Positions 1 through 8,611 of a DNA stretch of 64,000 bases are shown in pieces. Source of the stretch: Leptospira licerasiae serovar Varillal str. VAR 010 (GTDB lineage: Bacteria; Spirochaetota; Leptospiria; Leptospirales; Leptospiraceae). The notes beneath the pieces are model-generated. The model was not told where the DNA came from. It worked only from the letters and a program-made list of their open reading frames with translations, and did not search any database. A program made the translations under genes and the position numbers. Every line of letters starts with the position of its first letter. The stretch's first letter is position 1. The stretch spans positions 992,001 to 1,056,000 of the forward strand of contig NZ_AHOO02000005.1 of assembly GCF_000244755.1 (NCBI RefSeq), given 5' to 3'.

Positions 1-708
1 ATCTACTTTTAAATCGAGTGAGGATAATCCAGCCGCGACTGCCGAGCCAGGGGACTTTTTTTGAGGGCTGAGTAACGTATCTAAGAATGTTGTGGCCTTT
101 TTCGCCAGATCTTCGGTGCCTGCGGAGCTTAAGATGGTGGAAGGATCCGGTTTGATAATTTTGAAATTTCGGATCTCTATGTCGGGAAGGACTGCGGGAA
201 TTTTTCTTTCTTCTTCGAACGGAAAGTCGAGTGACGCAGAGCCCGCGATGGATCTATATTTTTCAGGGATAGGAAGTGAAACGACACCTTGTACTTTGAC
301 TACTAAGTCTATCTTACCCGGAACCTTTTTATAAAGTTCAGCCAAGTCATTATATGCAAATGTTAGATCTACCGGGACTGCTTTGTTGGAATTCCCACCG
401 ACGGTTGGGATCTTGGTTTTTGCCTTTGTGAATTGTTGTCCTTCGATCAGGATATTCATCTCTAGATTAGTTGCAGGCAAGGAGATTGGATAAGGATTTT
501 TTACTTTCGAATCCACTCTGAGTTTGATCTCGGATAGATTGATTTCCGCAATGGAAACTTTTTCCAAAACGAAAGAAGGTTTGTCAAGATCCTCGATTTT
601 TTCTTTTACTTTTTTTAGATCAACTTTTTGTAACTGAGCGCAACCGAATATAAGATTTGTTACAATAGTAATTCCGATATAAGAATTTAAGGAAGTTTTT
701 CGGATCAT
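1..708 (-). CDS. LEA/WHy-domain lipoprotein (partial, 3' end outside window)
   Basis: The reading frame is open from an ATG at 708 down to the window edge, giving 236 visible residues with no stop. A strong ribosome site (CAGGAGGAG) sits just upstream. The N-terminus is a lipoprotein signal ending in the lipobox LIFGC, with Cys near residue 23. The body reads like the LEA14/water-stress-and-hypersensitive-response (WHy) fold: a stretch about beta-strand differences (SIAEINLSEIKLRVDSKVKN, then PYPISLPATNLEMNILI) and a second similar half ending near AVLPDIEIRNFKII. LEA2-type lipoproteins are common in Leptospira and are thought to be surface or periplasmic; their role is unknown. It is convergent with nothing; the next gene upstream (RND pump) is on the same strand but 360 bases away. 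Confidence 0.85.
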   Translation of the reverse strand, partial: MIRKTSLNSYIGITIVTNLIFGCAQLQKVDLKKVKEKIEDLDKPSFVLEKVSIAEINLSEIKLRVDSKVKNPYPISLPATNLEMNILIEGQQFTKAKTKIPTVGGNSNKAVPVDLTFAYNDLAELYKKVPGKIDLVVKVQGVVSLPIPEKYRSIAGSASLDFPFEEERKIPAVLPDIEIRNFKIIKPDPSTILSSAGTEDLAKKATTFLDTLLSPQKKSPGSAVAAGLSSLDLKVD

Positions 709-843
709 AAACTCCTCCTGAAGGTGAAGTCTTTATTTATGTTTTCAGTATTATTGGGAACTAAGTTTTGGAGGATTGGAAATAAAAAATGGAGTTTTGG
801 GATCGATAAAAAGACTTTTGCAAGAGGATTTTTACAACATGCG

Positions 844-861
844 ATGTTGGAATTCCAACAT
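844..861. repeat. Perfect 18-bp palindrome
   Basis: ATGTTGGAATTCCAACAT is a perfect inverted repeat. A related palindrome (TGTTGGAACTCCAACA) occurs at 51912-51927, also in a non-coding stretch. The two share the TGTTGGA arms, so this is probably a dispersed extragenic palindrome; an operator role cannot be excluded. Confidence 0.7.
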
Positions 862-936
862 GATGTGGGGGAAAAAGTAGTTTGTAGAGATGAGGGATTT
901 GTGATATTAGAAGAGCACGGGTACCACCGCACCGGC

Positions 937-1053
937 CCCCACCCAATGAAGGGTGGGGATTGAAGTTTACGGTGTTGAATGCGAATTTGACTTCGCTGTG
1001 CTCAGTCACCCTCGGGAATCTCGCTCCCTATGGGTCGCTACGATTGGGTGGGG
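937..1053. repeat. GC-rich inverted-repeat element
   Basis: CCCCACCC (937-944) pairs perfectly with GGGTGGGG (951-958) across a 6-base loop. The 11-mer CCCCACCCAAT (937-947) recurs inverted as ATTGGGTGGGG at 1043-1053, bounding the block. The composition is much richer in G+C than the flanking genes. This is consistent with a small non-coding dispersed repeat; whether other copies exist in the genome cannot be seen here. Confidence 0.5.
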
Positions 1054-1067
1054 TGCACTTTACAAAA

Positions 1068-4000
1068 CTACTTTTTCTTCTTACTCGTAGTTCCCTTCTT
1101 AGGTTTGGATTCCACATCTTGGGCCCATTCGCTTAAGGAGGGTTGGTTATGATTCGTAGATACGGCCGCACTTCCCGAATGAGCGCCCTCGCTGTGAATG
1201 GTCGCAGTCATATCAGGGCGGAACTTACCTTCTATCCATTCTCTAAACTTATCGATCCCGCCGAAGATAGAGGGGACGACGATCAAGGTAACTAACGTGG
1301 AGAGGATCAGACCTCCGATGATCGCAATACCCATTGCGGTCCTGGATTTTGCAGCTTCTCCGAGGCCTAGTGCTATAGGTACGGTTCCCATGATCATCGC
1401 AATAGATGTCATTAGGATTGGACGTAATCTAACAAGACCGGCTTCGAAAATCGCTTCGTCTCTAGTGATACCTCTTTCTCTCACCGCTTGCATTGCATAG
1501 TCCACGAGTAAGATCGAGTTTTTGGCAACGAGCCCCATGAGTAAGATGAGTCCGATCATTGAGAATATGTTCAACATTTCTCCAGTTAAGAACAGAGCGA
1601 AGAATGCTCCGGAAATTGCAGGAGGGATTGCGAATAAGATCGTGATCGGAGTGATGAAGGACTCATATAGAGAAGCGAGAACCAAGTAGATGAATATCAA
1701 CGCGAGACCGAATGCCACGATGATGTTCAGGAAAAGTTCTTTTAAGTCTTCCGACTGCCCTTGGAAATTAAAACGAACTCCCGGTGGAGGTGGGATTTCT
1801 TTATTTAAGATTTTAGTTGCCTCTTCCATTGCAGTTCCGATCGCACCGCCTGGTGCAAGGTTCGCGTTTACCACGACCGCTCTTGCTCTATCAATACGGT
1901 TGATCCTGGAGGGTCCTAAGTTTTCTTTACCGGTACTGATTGCTCCGAGTGGGATCAACCTGTTTGCGATATTCGGGACTTTGGTTTGGGCATAAGCCGC
2001 TCTTAAGTTCCTTTGATCGGGCTTAAGCCTCATACGAACCTCATATTCGATCCCTTTGTCATAGAACTTACTGACCTGATCTCCGGCGATCTGGTATCTC
2101 AATTCGGAACCTGCAACGCCAGGGAGAACACCGACCAATTGCATTCTGGAATTATCCAAAACGATTTGATATTCAGGTTTTCCACTTCTATAGTCGGAGT
2201 CGATATCTGCGAGATCCTTAATACCTTTTAGTCGTTCTATTACTTTTTTAGAATAGGCTTCCACTTCTTCCAGGTTGTTTCCTTTAAGGACTAATTGGAA
2301 TGGATATTGGACCCCGCCTCCCACTGCGGAATAATCCGAAACTGCGGGCCTTGCATAATCAAAGGCTTTTAACATCTTACGGATCTCTTCTTTGACAGTG
2401 GTAGTATCCCTGGATCTTTTTTTGGAAGAAACAAGAGCGATCGCCAACACGGCGGTATTCGGTTCTCCTCCGTCAGGTTTACCGATGGTAATCGCGATCT
2501 TATCCATTTCAGGGAATTTTTGGAGTTCTGCTAAAACTTGATCCGAAACCTCTTTTGTTCCCTGTAAGCTAGTACCGGGAGGAAGATCCAAAGTCACCAT
2601 GAACTCGCCCTGGTCGTTCGCAGGTAAGAATGTCTTTTTTACAAAAGCGCAACTTACGAAAGAAAGAATGAATATTAAGAAAGTGAGAAGTATGATCTTT
2701 CCAGGATGCGCCAACGCATAATGCATTGTAATCTTATAAATTTTTTCAAGCCAAGTCTGGAAACGATCGAATGCCTCCACTGCGGCGTTCTTTTTATCGT
2801 GAGTGAGTTTTCCGGCGAAGTAAGCCGATAACATAGGAGCTACGAAAAGACCGTCGAACAATGAGATGATCATTGCAAAAACCACAGTCAACCCGAACTG
2901 TTTGAAGAACTGGCCTACGATCCCTGATAAGAATCCTACGGGAAAGAATACTGCGATCACAGTTAAGGAAGTTCCGATAACCGCGAGAGCCACTTCCATT
3001 GTCCCTTTTTCTGCGGCTTCCATTACGGTCGCACCTTCTTCCAATTTACGGAAGATGTTTTCTCGGACCACGATCGCGTCGTCCACCAAGAGACCTACTG
3101 CGAGTGATAATGCCAACAGGGTCATAACGTTGATCGTGAATCCCATGATCCACATGATAATGAATGCGCCCAATAATGAGTTGGGTAATGCAAGGCCGGT
3201 GATGATCGTGGATCTTAAGTTCCCTAAAAAGAAATAAACCGTGATGACTGCGAGAAGTATCCCTAAAACGATCGCTTCCGTAACGTCTTCCACATTATAT
3301 CGGATCCATCTGGAACCGTCGCGGATCAATCTGATCTTAGGTTTTCCTTCCAAAGGTTGGATGTCCGCATTTAACTTATCGATCCTTTTTAAGACCTCGT
3401 CCGCAACAGATACTGTGTTTGCTCCGGATTGTTTGTAAACGTCGATGAACAATGCAGGTTTCAGCTCTTTTTCAACGACGGCGCCTTTATTACCGCCGAA
3501 AAGTCTTTTGAATCTTTTAGGGACCTGAGTGATCCAAGTGATAGGATGAGTCAAAAGACCTACATCCTCTTCTTCCACCTCGTCGCTTTTAGAAGCCCAA
3601 AGATAACCTAACGTCTCTTCGTCCTCAGTTCCATCTCTTACGATTCCTAATTCCTTGATGAGTACTGAATTACCAACGTCGCCTCCGAAGGAAACGATGG
3701 TGTTTTCGATTTGGGAAAGAGTTTCGTATCTTCCTAATGTTCTATAAGAAGTTTCTTTCGCACCGGAATCGAATTTACCGACTGGAACGTTTAAGCCTGC
3801 GGTTTTCAATCGGTTTGCGATGACTACCATAGGCATTTGATAAGAAACTAATTTATTTCTATCTAATTCGATTTGGATCTCTCTTCTGGTCCCGCCGACT
3901 AATTTAACGGAACCGACACCTGCAATTTGTTCTAACTTAGCCTTAACAGTTTCCTTAGCTAGGTCATACATTTTTGCCTGATTTAGATCGGCAAACACTG

Positions 4001-4424
4001 CCAAACGAATAATTGGCTGATCCGCAGGGTCGAAACGAACTACTTTAGGTTCTTTGATCCCATCCGGAAGTTTGGGGCGGACCGATGCAGTCTTATCACG
4101 AAACTGTTGCTCAGCATATTTGATATCAGTAGAAAGAGTGAATTCGCCTAAAACGACGGAAACACCTTCCTGGTTACGGGAAGTGATCTTTTTCAAACCT
4201 GCAATGGAAGAAAGTTCTTCTTCCAAAGGTTTAGAGATCAATTCCTCTATCTCTTCCGGACCCGCGCCAGGATAGATCGTAGTTACAGTCACTACAGGAA
4301 TGTTTACATCCGGAAAAAGATCCACTCCCATCTTACTCAAGGAGAAGATACCGGTGATCAACATTAGGATCACAAGACTGGTAATAAAAATGGGACGTTT
4401 GATGGAGAGGAGCGCGATATTCAA
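1068..4424 (-). CDS. RND-family efflux permease (HAE1/AcrB-like)
   Basis: A 1118-residue inner-membrane proton-driven export pump of the AcrB/MexB type. The family order is clear: TM1 with KRPIFITSLVILMLITGI, the porter segment starting GVDLFPDVNIPVVTV, the central TM bundle with GLLVDDAIVVREN (proton-relay aspartates), a repeat of the porter domain, and the second TM bundle with LILLMGLVAKNSILLVDYA. The protein is slightly long because of an inserted acidic/basic segment at about 290-330. The start is TTG at 4424, four bases after a GGAGG site; no earlier start is in frame. The C-terminus is Lys-rich. The usual periplasmic adaptor and outer-membrane channel genes are not beside it: the neighbours are a LEA lipoprotein and a DegT protein. 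The substrate is unknown. Confidence 0.93.
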   Translation of the reverse strand: MNIALLSIKRPIFITSLVILMLITGIFSLSKMGVDLFPDVNIPVVTVTTIYPGAGPEEIEELISKPLEEELSSIAGLKKITSRNQEGVSVVLGEFTLSTDIKYAEQQFRDKTASVRPKLPDGIKEPKVVRFDPADQPIIRLAVFADLNQAKMYDLAKETVKAKLEQIAGVGSVKLVGGTRREIQIELDRNKLVSYQMPMVVIANRLKTAGLNVPVGKFDSGAKETSYRTLGRYETLSQIENTIVSFGGDVGNSVLIKELGIVRDGTEDEETLGYLWASKSDEVEEEDVGLLTHPITWITQVPKRFKRLFGGNKGAVVEKELKPALFIDVYKQSGANTVSVADEVLKRIDKLNADIQPLEGKPKIRLIRDGSRWIRYNVEDVTEAIVLGILLAVITVYFFLGNLRSTIITGLALPNSLLGAFIIMWIMGFTINVMTLLALSLAVGLLVDDAIVVRENIFRKLEEGATVMEAAEKGTMEVALAVIGTSLTVIAVFFPVGFLSGIVGQFFKQFGLTVVFAMIISLFDGLFVAPMLSAYFAGKLTHDKKNAAVEAFDRFQTWLEKIYKITMHYALAHPGKIILLTFLIFILSFVSCAFVKKTFLPANDQGEFMVTLDLPPGTSLQGTKEVSDQVLAELQKFPEMDKIAITIGKPDGGEPNTAVLAIALVSSKKRSRDTTTVKEEIRKMLKAFDYARPAVSDYSAVGGGVQYPFQLVLKGNNLEEVEAYSKKVIERLKGIKDLADIDSDYRSGKPEYQIVLDNSRMQLVGVLPGVAGSELRYQIAGDQVSKFYDKGIEYEVRMRLKPDQRNLRAAYAQTKVPNIANRLIPLGAISTGKENLGPSRINRIDRARAVVVNANLAPGGAIGTAMEEATKILNKEIPPPPGVRFNFQGQSEDLKELFLNIIVAFGLALIFIYLVLASLYESFITPITILFAIPPAISGAFFALFLTGEMLNIFSMIGLILLMGLVAKNSILLVDYAMQAVRERGITRDEAIFEAGLVRLRPILMTSIAMIMGTVPIALGLGEAAKSRTAMGIAIIGGLILSTLVTLIVVPSIFGGIDKFREWIEGKFRPDMTATIHSEGAHSGSAAVSTNHNQPSLSEWAQDVESKPKKGTTSKKKK

Positions 4425-4589
4425 GTTGCCTCCGGAGTATCCTCACATTTCGAAAATCGAATGGAGGATCTGCTCAGAGGTCCATTGCCATCCATTCCTG
4501 AATTTTCGAAAACAAATTCGCGACCTCATTCTAGAAATTTGGAACGGATGGTTTTGAAAACAGACTAACTTTTCTAGACAAAAGTCGGG

Positions 4590-4668
4590 GAGTCTGGCCG
4601 ATCCAGCTTAGCTGGCCGGGCTGCTCAGGCTTGTTCCTTCGGAACGCTTCGCGCCTTTCGCGCTTAGC
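4590..4668. repeat. GC-rich hairpin repeat block
   Basis: The gap between the RND pump and the DegT-like gene carries a run of small perfect hairpins: CCAGC-TTA-GCTGG, then GTTCC-TTC-GGAAC, followed by alternating GCG/CGC-rich sequence. The G+C content stands out from the flanks. It resembles the dispersed GC-rich intergenic repeats seen elsewhere in the window and may end the upstream transcript, but there is no T-run typical of an intrinsic terminator. Confidence 0.4.
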
Positions 4669-4670
4669 TC

Positions 4671-5771
4671 TTAGTAAATTCTGCGGATTGCTTGAGAGAT
4701 TCTTTGCACATTATCCTTGGTTAGGTTCGGATAGATCGGAATGCAATGACCTCTTTGGTACAATCTTTCGCCATTCGGAAAATCGGAATTAGAAAGTTCG
4801 AGAATATGATGGATCGGCTCTGCAACAGTTCTTCGGGTACCAATTTGTAAAGAACGGAAATATCTCTCTACTTGCTCGTAATTGCCAGGAGCAATGATCA
4901 CGAAACGATTGAAAGTTTCGGAATTCGGATCGTTAAAATGAGATCCTACTTGGGAACCTTGGATGGATTGCAGATATACCTGAGCGATCTTTCTTTTTCT
5001 CTCTAAGATCACACCAAGGTTGGATAATTGTTCGATCCCCAATGCAGCTTGGTAATCGATCATATCATAATCCAATCTAGGCTGGCCTTCTTTGCGTGGA
5101 TAAGGATCTTTGCCTTCTTTTCTGGCTCTGATCTTTTTCGCCAAAGAATCATCGTCAGTGCAGATCAAGGCGCCATTGCCTGTTGTGATCAGATATTCGA
5201 TAGAAAGACCGCAGATGGAAATTTTTCCCTGTTTACCAGGAGTGAAAGTTTCCGTTCTCGCGCCGACAGCTTCCGAAAAATCTTCGATCACAGGACGATT
5301 TTTGAAATCGTATTTGGAGAAGTCCGCCAAGGAGCCGAAAGTATGATCTACAACTACGGCCTTTACTGATTCGTCTTCCAGAGCGGAAGATAATTTTTCA
5401 GGGCAGATATGGAAGGAATGTTTCCCCATATCCACAACCAAAGGTTGGGCTTGCATTAAGAAAATTGCGTCTAGAGCGGCAAGAGGAGCAAACGTTGAGA
5501 TAACAATTTTATCTCCTGGTTGGATCTCGAGCGCCAATAAGGACAAATGATATGCAGCGGTTAAACTGTTTGCAGAAACTACCTGTTTTATCCTAAAAGT
5601 GGAAGAGAAAGCTTTCTCAAACTTATGGGTAACAGAGCCGGAAGAAAGATGATCTTCTACCAACGCCTCTAATACAGTCTTCAGGTCTTCCCGAGAAAGA
5701 GTCGGTTTATGGAATTCGATATCGGTTTTTTTCCGGCTTGGTTTCTCTAAAACTTCGGTTTCCGCGCTCAT
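4671..5771 (-). CDS. DegT/DnrJ/EryC1/StrS-family protein lacking the PLP lysine
   Basis: A 366-residue fold-type I aminotransferase homologue of the sugar-aminotransferase family. The fold markers are present: the PLP-phosphate loop region (SANSLTAAYHLSLLAL, 66-81), the PGDKIVISTFAP strand, and IEDFSEAVGA with Asp164, which normally contacts the PLP ring nitrogen. The Schiff-base lysine, normally in an S-F-x-x-x-K-x-x-T-T-G-E-G motif, is absent: the aligned stretch is CGLSIEYLITTGNG, with Tyr193 at the lysine position. It may therefore be a non-transaminating relative (dehydratase-like members use His there) or a regulator. No sugar-nucleotide genes flank it. The product and substrate are unknown. 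Confidence 0.85.
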   Translation of the reverse strand: MSAETEVLEKPSRKKTDIEFHKPTLSREDLKTVLEALVEDHLSSGSVTHKFEKAFSSTFRIKQVVSANSLTAAYHLSLLALEIQPGDKIVISTFAPLAALDAIFLMQAQPLVVDMGKHSFHICPEKLSSALEDESVKAVVVDHTFGSLADFSKYDFKNRPVIEDFSEAVGARTETFTPGKQGKISICGLSIEYLITTGNGALICTDDDSLAKKIRARKEGKDPYPRKEGQPRLDYDMIDYQAALGIEQLSNLGVILERKRKIAQVYLQSIQGSQVGSHFNDPNSETFNRFVIIAPGNYEQVERYFRSLQIGTRRTVAEPIHHILELSNSDFPNGERLYQRGHCIPIYPNLTKDNVQRISQAIRRIY

Positions 5772-5945
5772 CTTCCCTTCTCAGGTTCCAGTAATTTTAT
5801 TATGTCGCATTGTAACCCATGTACTTGGCTCGTAAAGATCTTTTTCAAAATCTAAAGGAGCCGGACCAACTGGACATCCAATGCAAATAATCAGAATACC
5901 AGCGGAAATGTCTAGACGTTTTCGTACAAGAAAAAAAAGGGGGGA

Positions 5946-6161
5946 TCAATCTCCGAAAATTTTCTTACGGATCCCGATCCAGATCTCCGGTAAATAAGCA
6001 CCCACCAAGATCAGCGCCAAACCGGTATAGGTCCATTTGTTAAAATAAGATTCTCCGGAGAAACGAAGAGTGGCCACATTGATGATAGTTGTCCACCATC
6101 CGAGTAGAATAAAAATAAGACCTATAAAATTCGGAAAAAGAAAACCGATGATTTTACCCAT
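5946..6161 (-). CDS. Small two-TM membrane protein
   Basis: A 71-residue hydrophobic protein with two predicted membrane segments: KIIGFLFPNFIGLIFILLGW at the start and YTGLALILVGAYLPEIWIG near the end, joined by a short polar loop. I place the start at the ATG at 6161 because AGAGG sits five bases upstream; a start 15 bases further out (6176) is possible but has no ribosome site. I do not recognise a family. It lies alone between the DegT-like gene and the divergent WYL regulator. Confidence 0.65.
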   Translation of the reverse strand: MGKIIGFLFPNFIGLIFILLGWWTTIINVATLRFSGESYFNKWTYTGLALILVGAYLPEIWIGIRKKIFGD

Positions 6162-6317
6162 AAAAACCTCTAACAAAAAGGGACTAAGACGAGAGAATTA
6201 TCGGCATCGGATCTTAGCCATCAAGTTGTTTTTTGGGACTTTATTCGAATTCAAAAACAGGGCAGAGATTTTTCCTTGCCCCGGGACTTTACAAAAACCA
6301 GAATTTAGAAACGAGCC

Positions 6318-7337
6318 ATGAAAGAAGAACTAGACAAAGATATAGATCAGGAAATCGAGCCCCGTGAGATGAATCCCACAGAATACAGGCTTCTCACATT
6401 ATTATTCAATTTTTTCAGATTTCCGGATGGAATCACTCTGAGCTCTTTGAGAAAGATCATGGAGGGATTTTACGATAACGAAAACCGAGACTCGGACAGA
6501 AGAAAATTATCCAGAGATATAGAAGAGTTAGGCGCTCTAGGGTTTCATATCAAATATTACCCCCAAAAGAACGGAAAGGATTTCGTATACGTGCTCGTAA
6601 AAGATCCACTTTCCAAAACTCTTCAGTTTACGGAAGAAGAACTCAGGGAAATTTCCGCACTACTATTAAAGGGATATTCGGAAGCTCCAAAATACGAACT
6701 GTATACCGCAGCTAGAAAAATATTTGCAGGAGATCTGGAATATTTTCCTCAAATGACCGAAAACCCGGAGGAAAACCAGGACGAGTTAGGAGAAACCGCA
6801 TTCCAAATATTGGAAGCTCTCAAAAATCATACTCCGATCCGTATTAAATATTATAAGACCTTTCCTGAAGATTCTTATACAAAAGAGGCCGATCCGATTC
6901 GATTGATCCGAAAAGGCGGCCAGGACCATTATTTACTAGCTTACGATCGCGAAGAAAAAACCAAAAAAAGATTCGTTCTTCCAAAGATCTTATCTGTGGA
7001 ACTCCTACAGGGAGACCCGCTTTATCAGGCAAGAGGAGCCAAAAAAGAAACGGAAGAAGATCTGATCGTACATGCAGGATTATTTCCCGTTCACGAGCCC
7101 AAAAATGTGGAGTGGCTTTGTAAAGAAGAAGGTCTGGTAAAAGCGAAACTCTTCCTGGCAGGCATCAAATACACGGAAACGAAAAATAAACTCAGTTTCC
7201 AATCCACCAACCTAGAAGGATTATTGCCCTTTCTATGGAGATGGCCGGATACGATTGAAACGATCCTGCCGGAAGAATTGAACTCAGTTTTTCGAAACTC
7301 AGTAAAACAGATCTCAGAACTCTACGAAAAAGTATAA
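6318..7337 (+). CDS. WYL-domain transcriptional regulator
   Basis: A 339-residue protein with an N-terminal helix-turn-helix (about 20-85, including SSLRKIMEGF and RRKLSRDIEELGALGF, the DeoR/HTH-11 pattern) and a WYL sensor domain at about 160-240 (TPIRIKYYKTF, then DPIRLIRKGGQDHYLLAYD). WYL regulators bind ligands or single-stranded DNA and control varied genes. A second WYL protein is encoded at 15625-16581, so the two may form a PafB/PafC-like pair despite the 8 kb between them. The protease gene starts 11 bases downstream, suggesting co-transcription. Confidence 0.85.
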   Translation: MKEELDKDIDQEIEPREMNPTEYRLLTLLFNFFRFPDGITLSSLRKIMEGFYDNENRDSDRRKLSRDIEELGALGFHIKYYPQKNGKDFVYVLVKDPLSKTLQFTEEELREISALLLKGYSEAPKYELYTAARKIFAGDLEYFPQMTENPEENQDELGETAFQILEALKNHTPIRIKYYKTFPEDSYTKEADPIRLIRKGGQDHYLLAYDREEKTKKRFVLPKILSVELLQGDPLYQARGAKKETEEDLIVHAGLFPVHEPKNVEWLCKEEGLVKAKLFLAGIKYTETKNKLSFQSTNLEGLLPFLWRWPDTIETILPEELNSVFRNSVKQISELYEKV

Positions 7338-7348
7338 AATACCAACCC

Positions 7349-8587
7349 ATGAAACTAAAGAATATTCTAATCTCATTATTTTCCCTACAGATCCTACTCA
7401 CACTCGTAATGAAGTACTTCTCCTACCAAGGAGATCTATCTCCGGAGTTACATGATAGAATTCTAAAGTATTTTACCCAAGAAGATATAAATTCGGGTAT
7501 AGACTACGATAGAAGGGGATTCTTTGTTTCTATCATTGGCTCATTATTGGACTTCGCATTAGCGGGAATATTCGTATTCACCCCGATCTCGGTAAAGTTA
7601 GAGGAATACTTTCGTAGAAAAACGGGAGATAGATTTTATCTTACCGTATTTCTATTCTTCGTTTCCTTCTATCTTTTGGAATTTATCATTTCATTACCGT
7701 TTAGCTATTATTTCGGCTACGTGATAGAACACGAATTTCAATTTTCCAATATGAACTTAGGAGACTGGATCTTATTTAAGGCGAAATCTTTCGGACTAGG
7801 ATTTGTCTTTGGCGGATTAGTCGTTCTGGTGGTTGCATTCGTATTCAAAAATCTTCCGCGTGCTTGGAAATATATACTTCCGATTTTATCTTTAAGCTTT
7901 GGCCTTCTAATGTCCGTATTGTATCCTATCGTTATCACACCGATCTTTTACGACTATGGCCCGATCCAAGAAGGAAGTTTAAAAACAAAAATTTTAGCTC
8001 TTAGCCAAAAGGCAAATATCCAAGTAGAGAATATCTACGTGATCAACGAGAGCAAATATTCCGGCCACACAAATGCATACTTCACAGGCTGGGGAGAAAG
8101 TAAAAAGATCTTCTTGTATGATACTCTGATCAAAAACCATACCGAAGAAGAAGTTGTAAGCGTACTCGGACACGAGATCGGTCACTGGGTCCACAACCAC
8201 CAAATGATAGAGATCGCGCTCAGCACTTTGGAAACTTTCTTACTGTGTTTCTTACTTGGATACGTATTCCAAAAAGTAAAAGAAGAAGGGCTAATTCCAT
8301 TAAAGGAATTTTATTCACCTTCTAGTTTACCTTTCTTATTTTTGGTATTGTCCCTTGTTGGAACAATACTCGGGCCATTCTCTGCGACACTTTCCAGAGC
8401 TTTGGAAACACAAGCCGACAGAGAAGCACTCGTGCTAACAAATGATAAAAAATCATTTATCAGCACAGAGATCAAACTAGCAAAAGACAATAAATCCAGA
8501 CTGAATCCTCACAAACTGGAAGTCATCTTTGAACATTCTCATCCTACAACGATCGAAAGAATAGAATACGCAGAAGGCTGGAAGTAG
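7349..8587 (+). CDS. M48-family membrane metalloprotease (Ste24/CAAX protease 1-like)
   Basis: A 412-residue integral-membrane zinc protease. The N-terminal half (about 1-200) has several membrane helices and resembles the CAAX_prenyl_1 domain. The zinc motif HEIGH is at 275-279, in LGHEIGHWVHNH, and the third ligand glutamate lies in ETQADREAL near residue 355. Two more TM segments separate these motifs, as in Ste24. In bacteria such enzymes are thought to act in membrane-protein quality control rather than on prenylated substrates. It follows the WYL regulator closely and is probably in the same operon. No clear Shine-Dalgarno sequence precedes the ATG. Confidence 0.9.
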   Translation: MKLKNILISLFSLQILLTLVMKYFSYQGDLSPELHDRILKYFTQEDINSGIDYDRRGFFVSIIGSLLDFALAGIFVFTPISVKLEEYFRRKTGDRFYLTVFLFFVSFYLLEFIISLPFSYYFGYVIEHEFQFSNMNLGDWILFKAKSFGLGFVFGGLVVLVVAFVFKNLPRAWKYILPILSLSFGLLMSVLYPIVITPIFYDYGPIQEGSLKTKILALSQKANIQVENIYVINESKYSGHTNAYFTGWGESKKIFLYDTLIKNHTEEEVVSVLGHEIGHWVHNHQMIEIALSTLETFLLCFLLGYVFQKVKEEGLIPLKEFYSPSSLPFLFLVLSLVGTILGPFSATLSRALETQADREALVLTNDKKSFISTEIKLAKDNKSRLNPHKLEVIFEHSHPTTIERIEYAEGWK

Positions 8588-8611
8588 GATTTCGGCTCCT
8601 TCTAATTTTAA

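Larger units (their letters stand above)
709..1067. other. Intergenic region with inverted repeats, no gene
   Basis: I see no convincing gene here. The short open frames on both strands have no ribosome site and run through inverted repeats. The stretch holds a perfect 18-base palindrome (844-861), a perfect 8-base-arm hairpin (937-958) and a GC-rich block at about 996-1058. Its last bases (ATTGGGTGGGG, 1043-1053) are the reverse complement of 937-947. This looks like a dispersed Leptospira intergenic repeat, possibly MITE-like. Confidence 0.6.

Noticed and set aside
724..963. 79-residue open frame on the plus strand
   Set aside because: It runs through a palindrome and an inverted repeat, has no ribosome site and no recognisable protein features.
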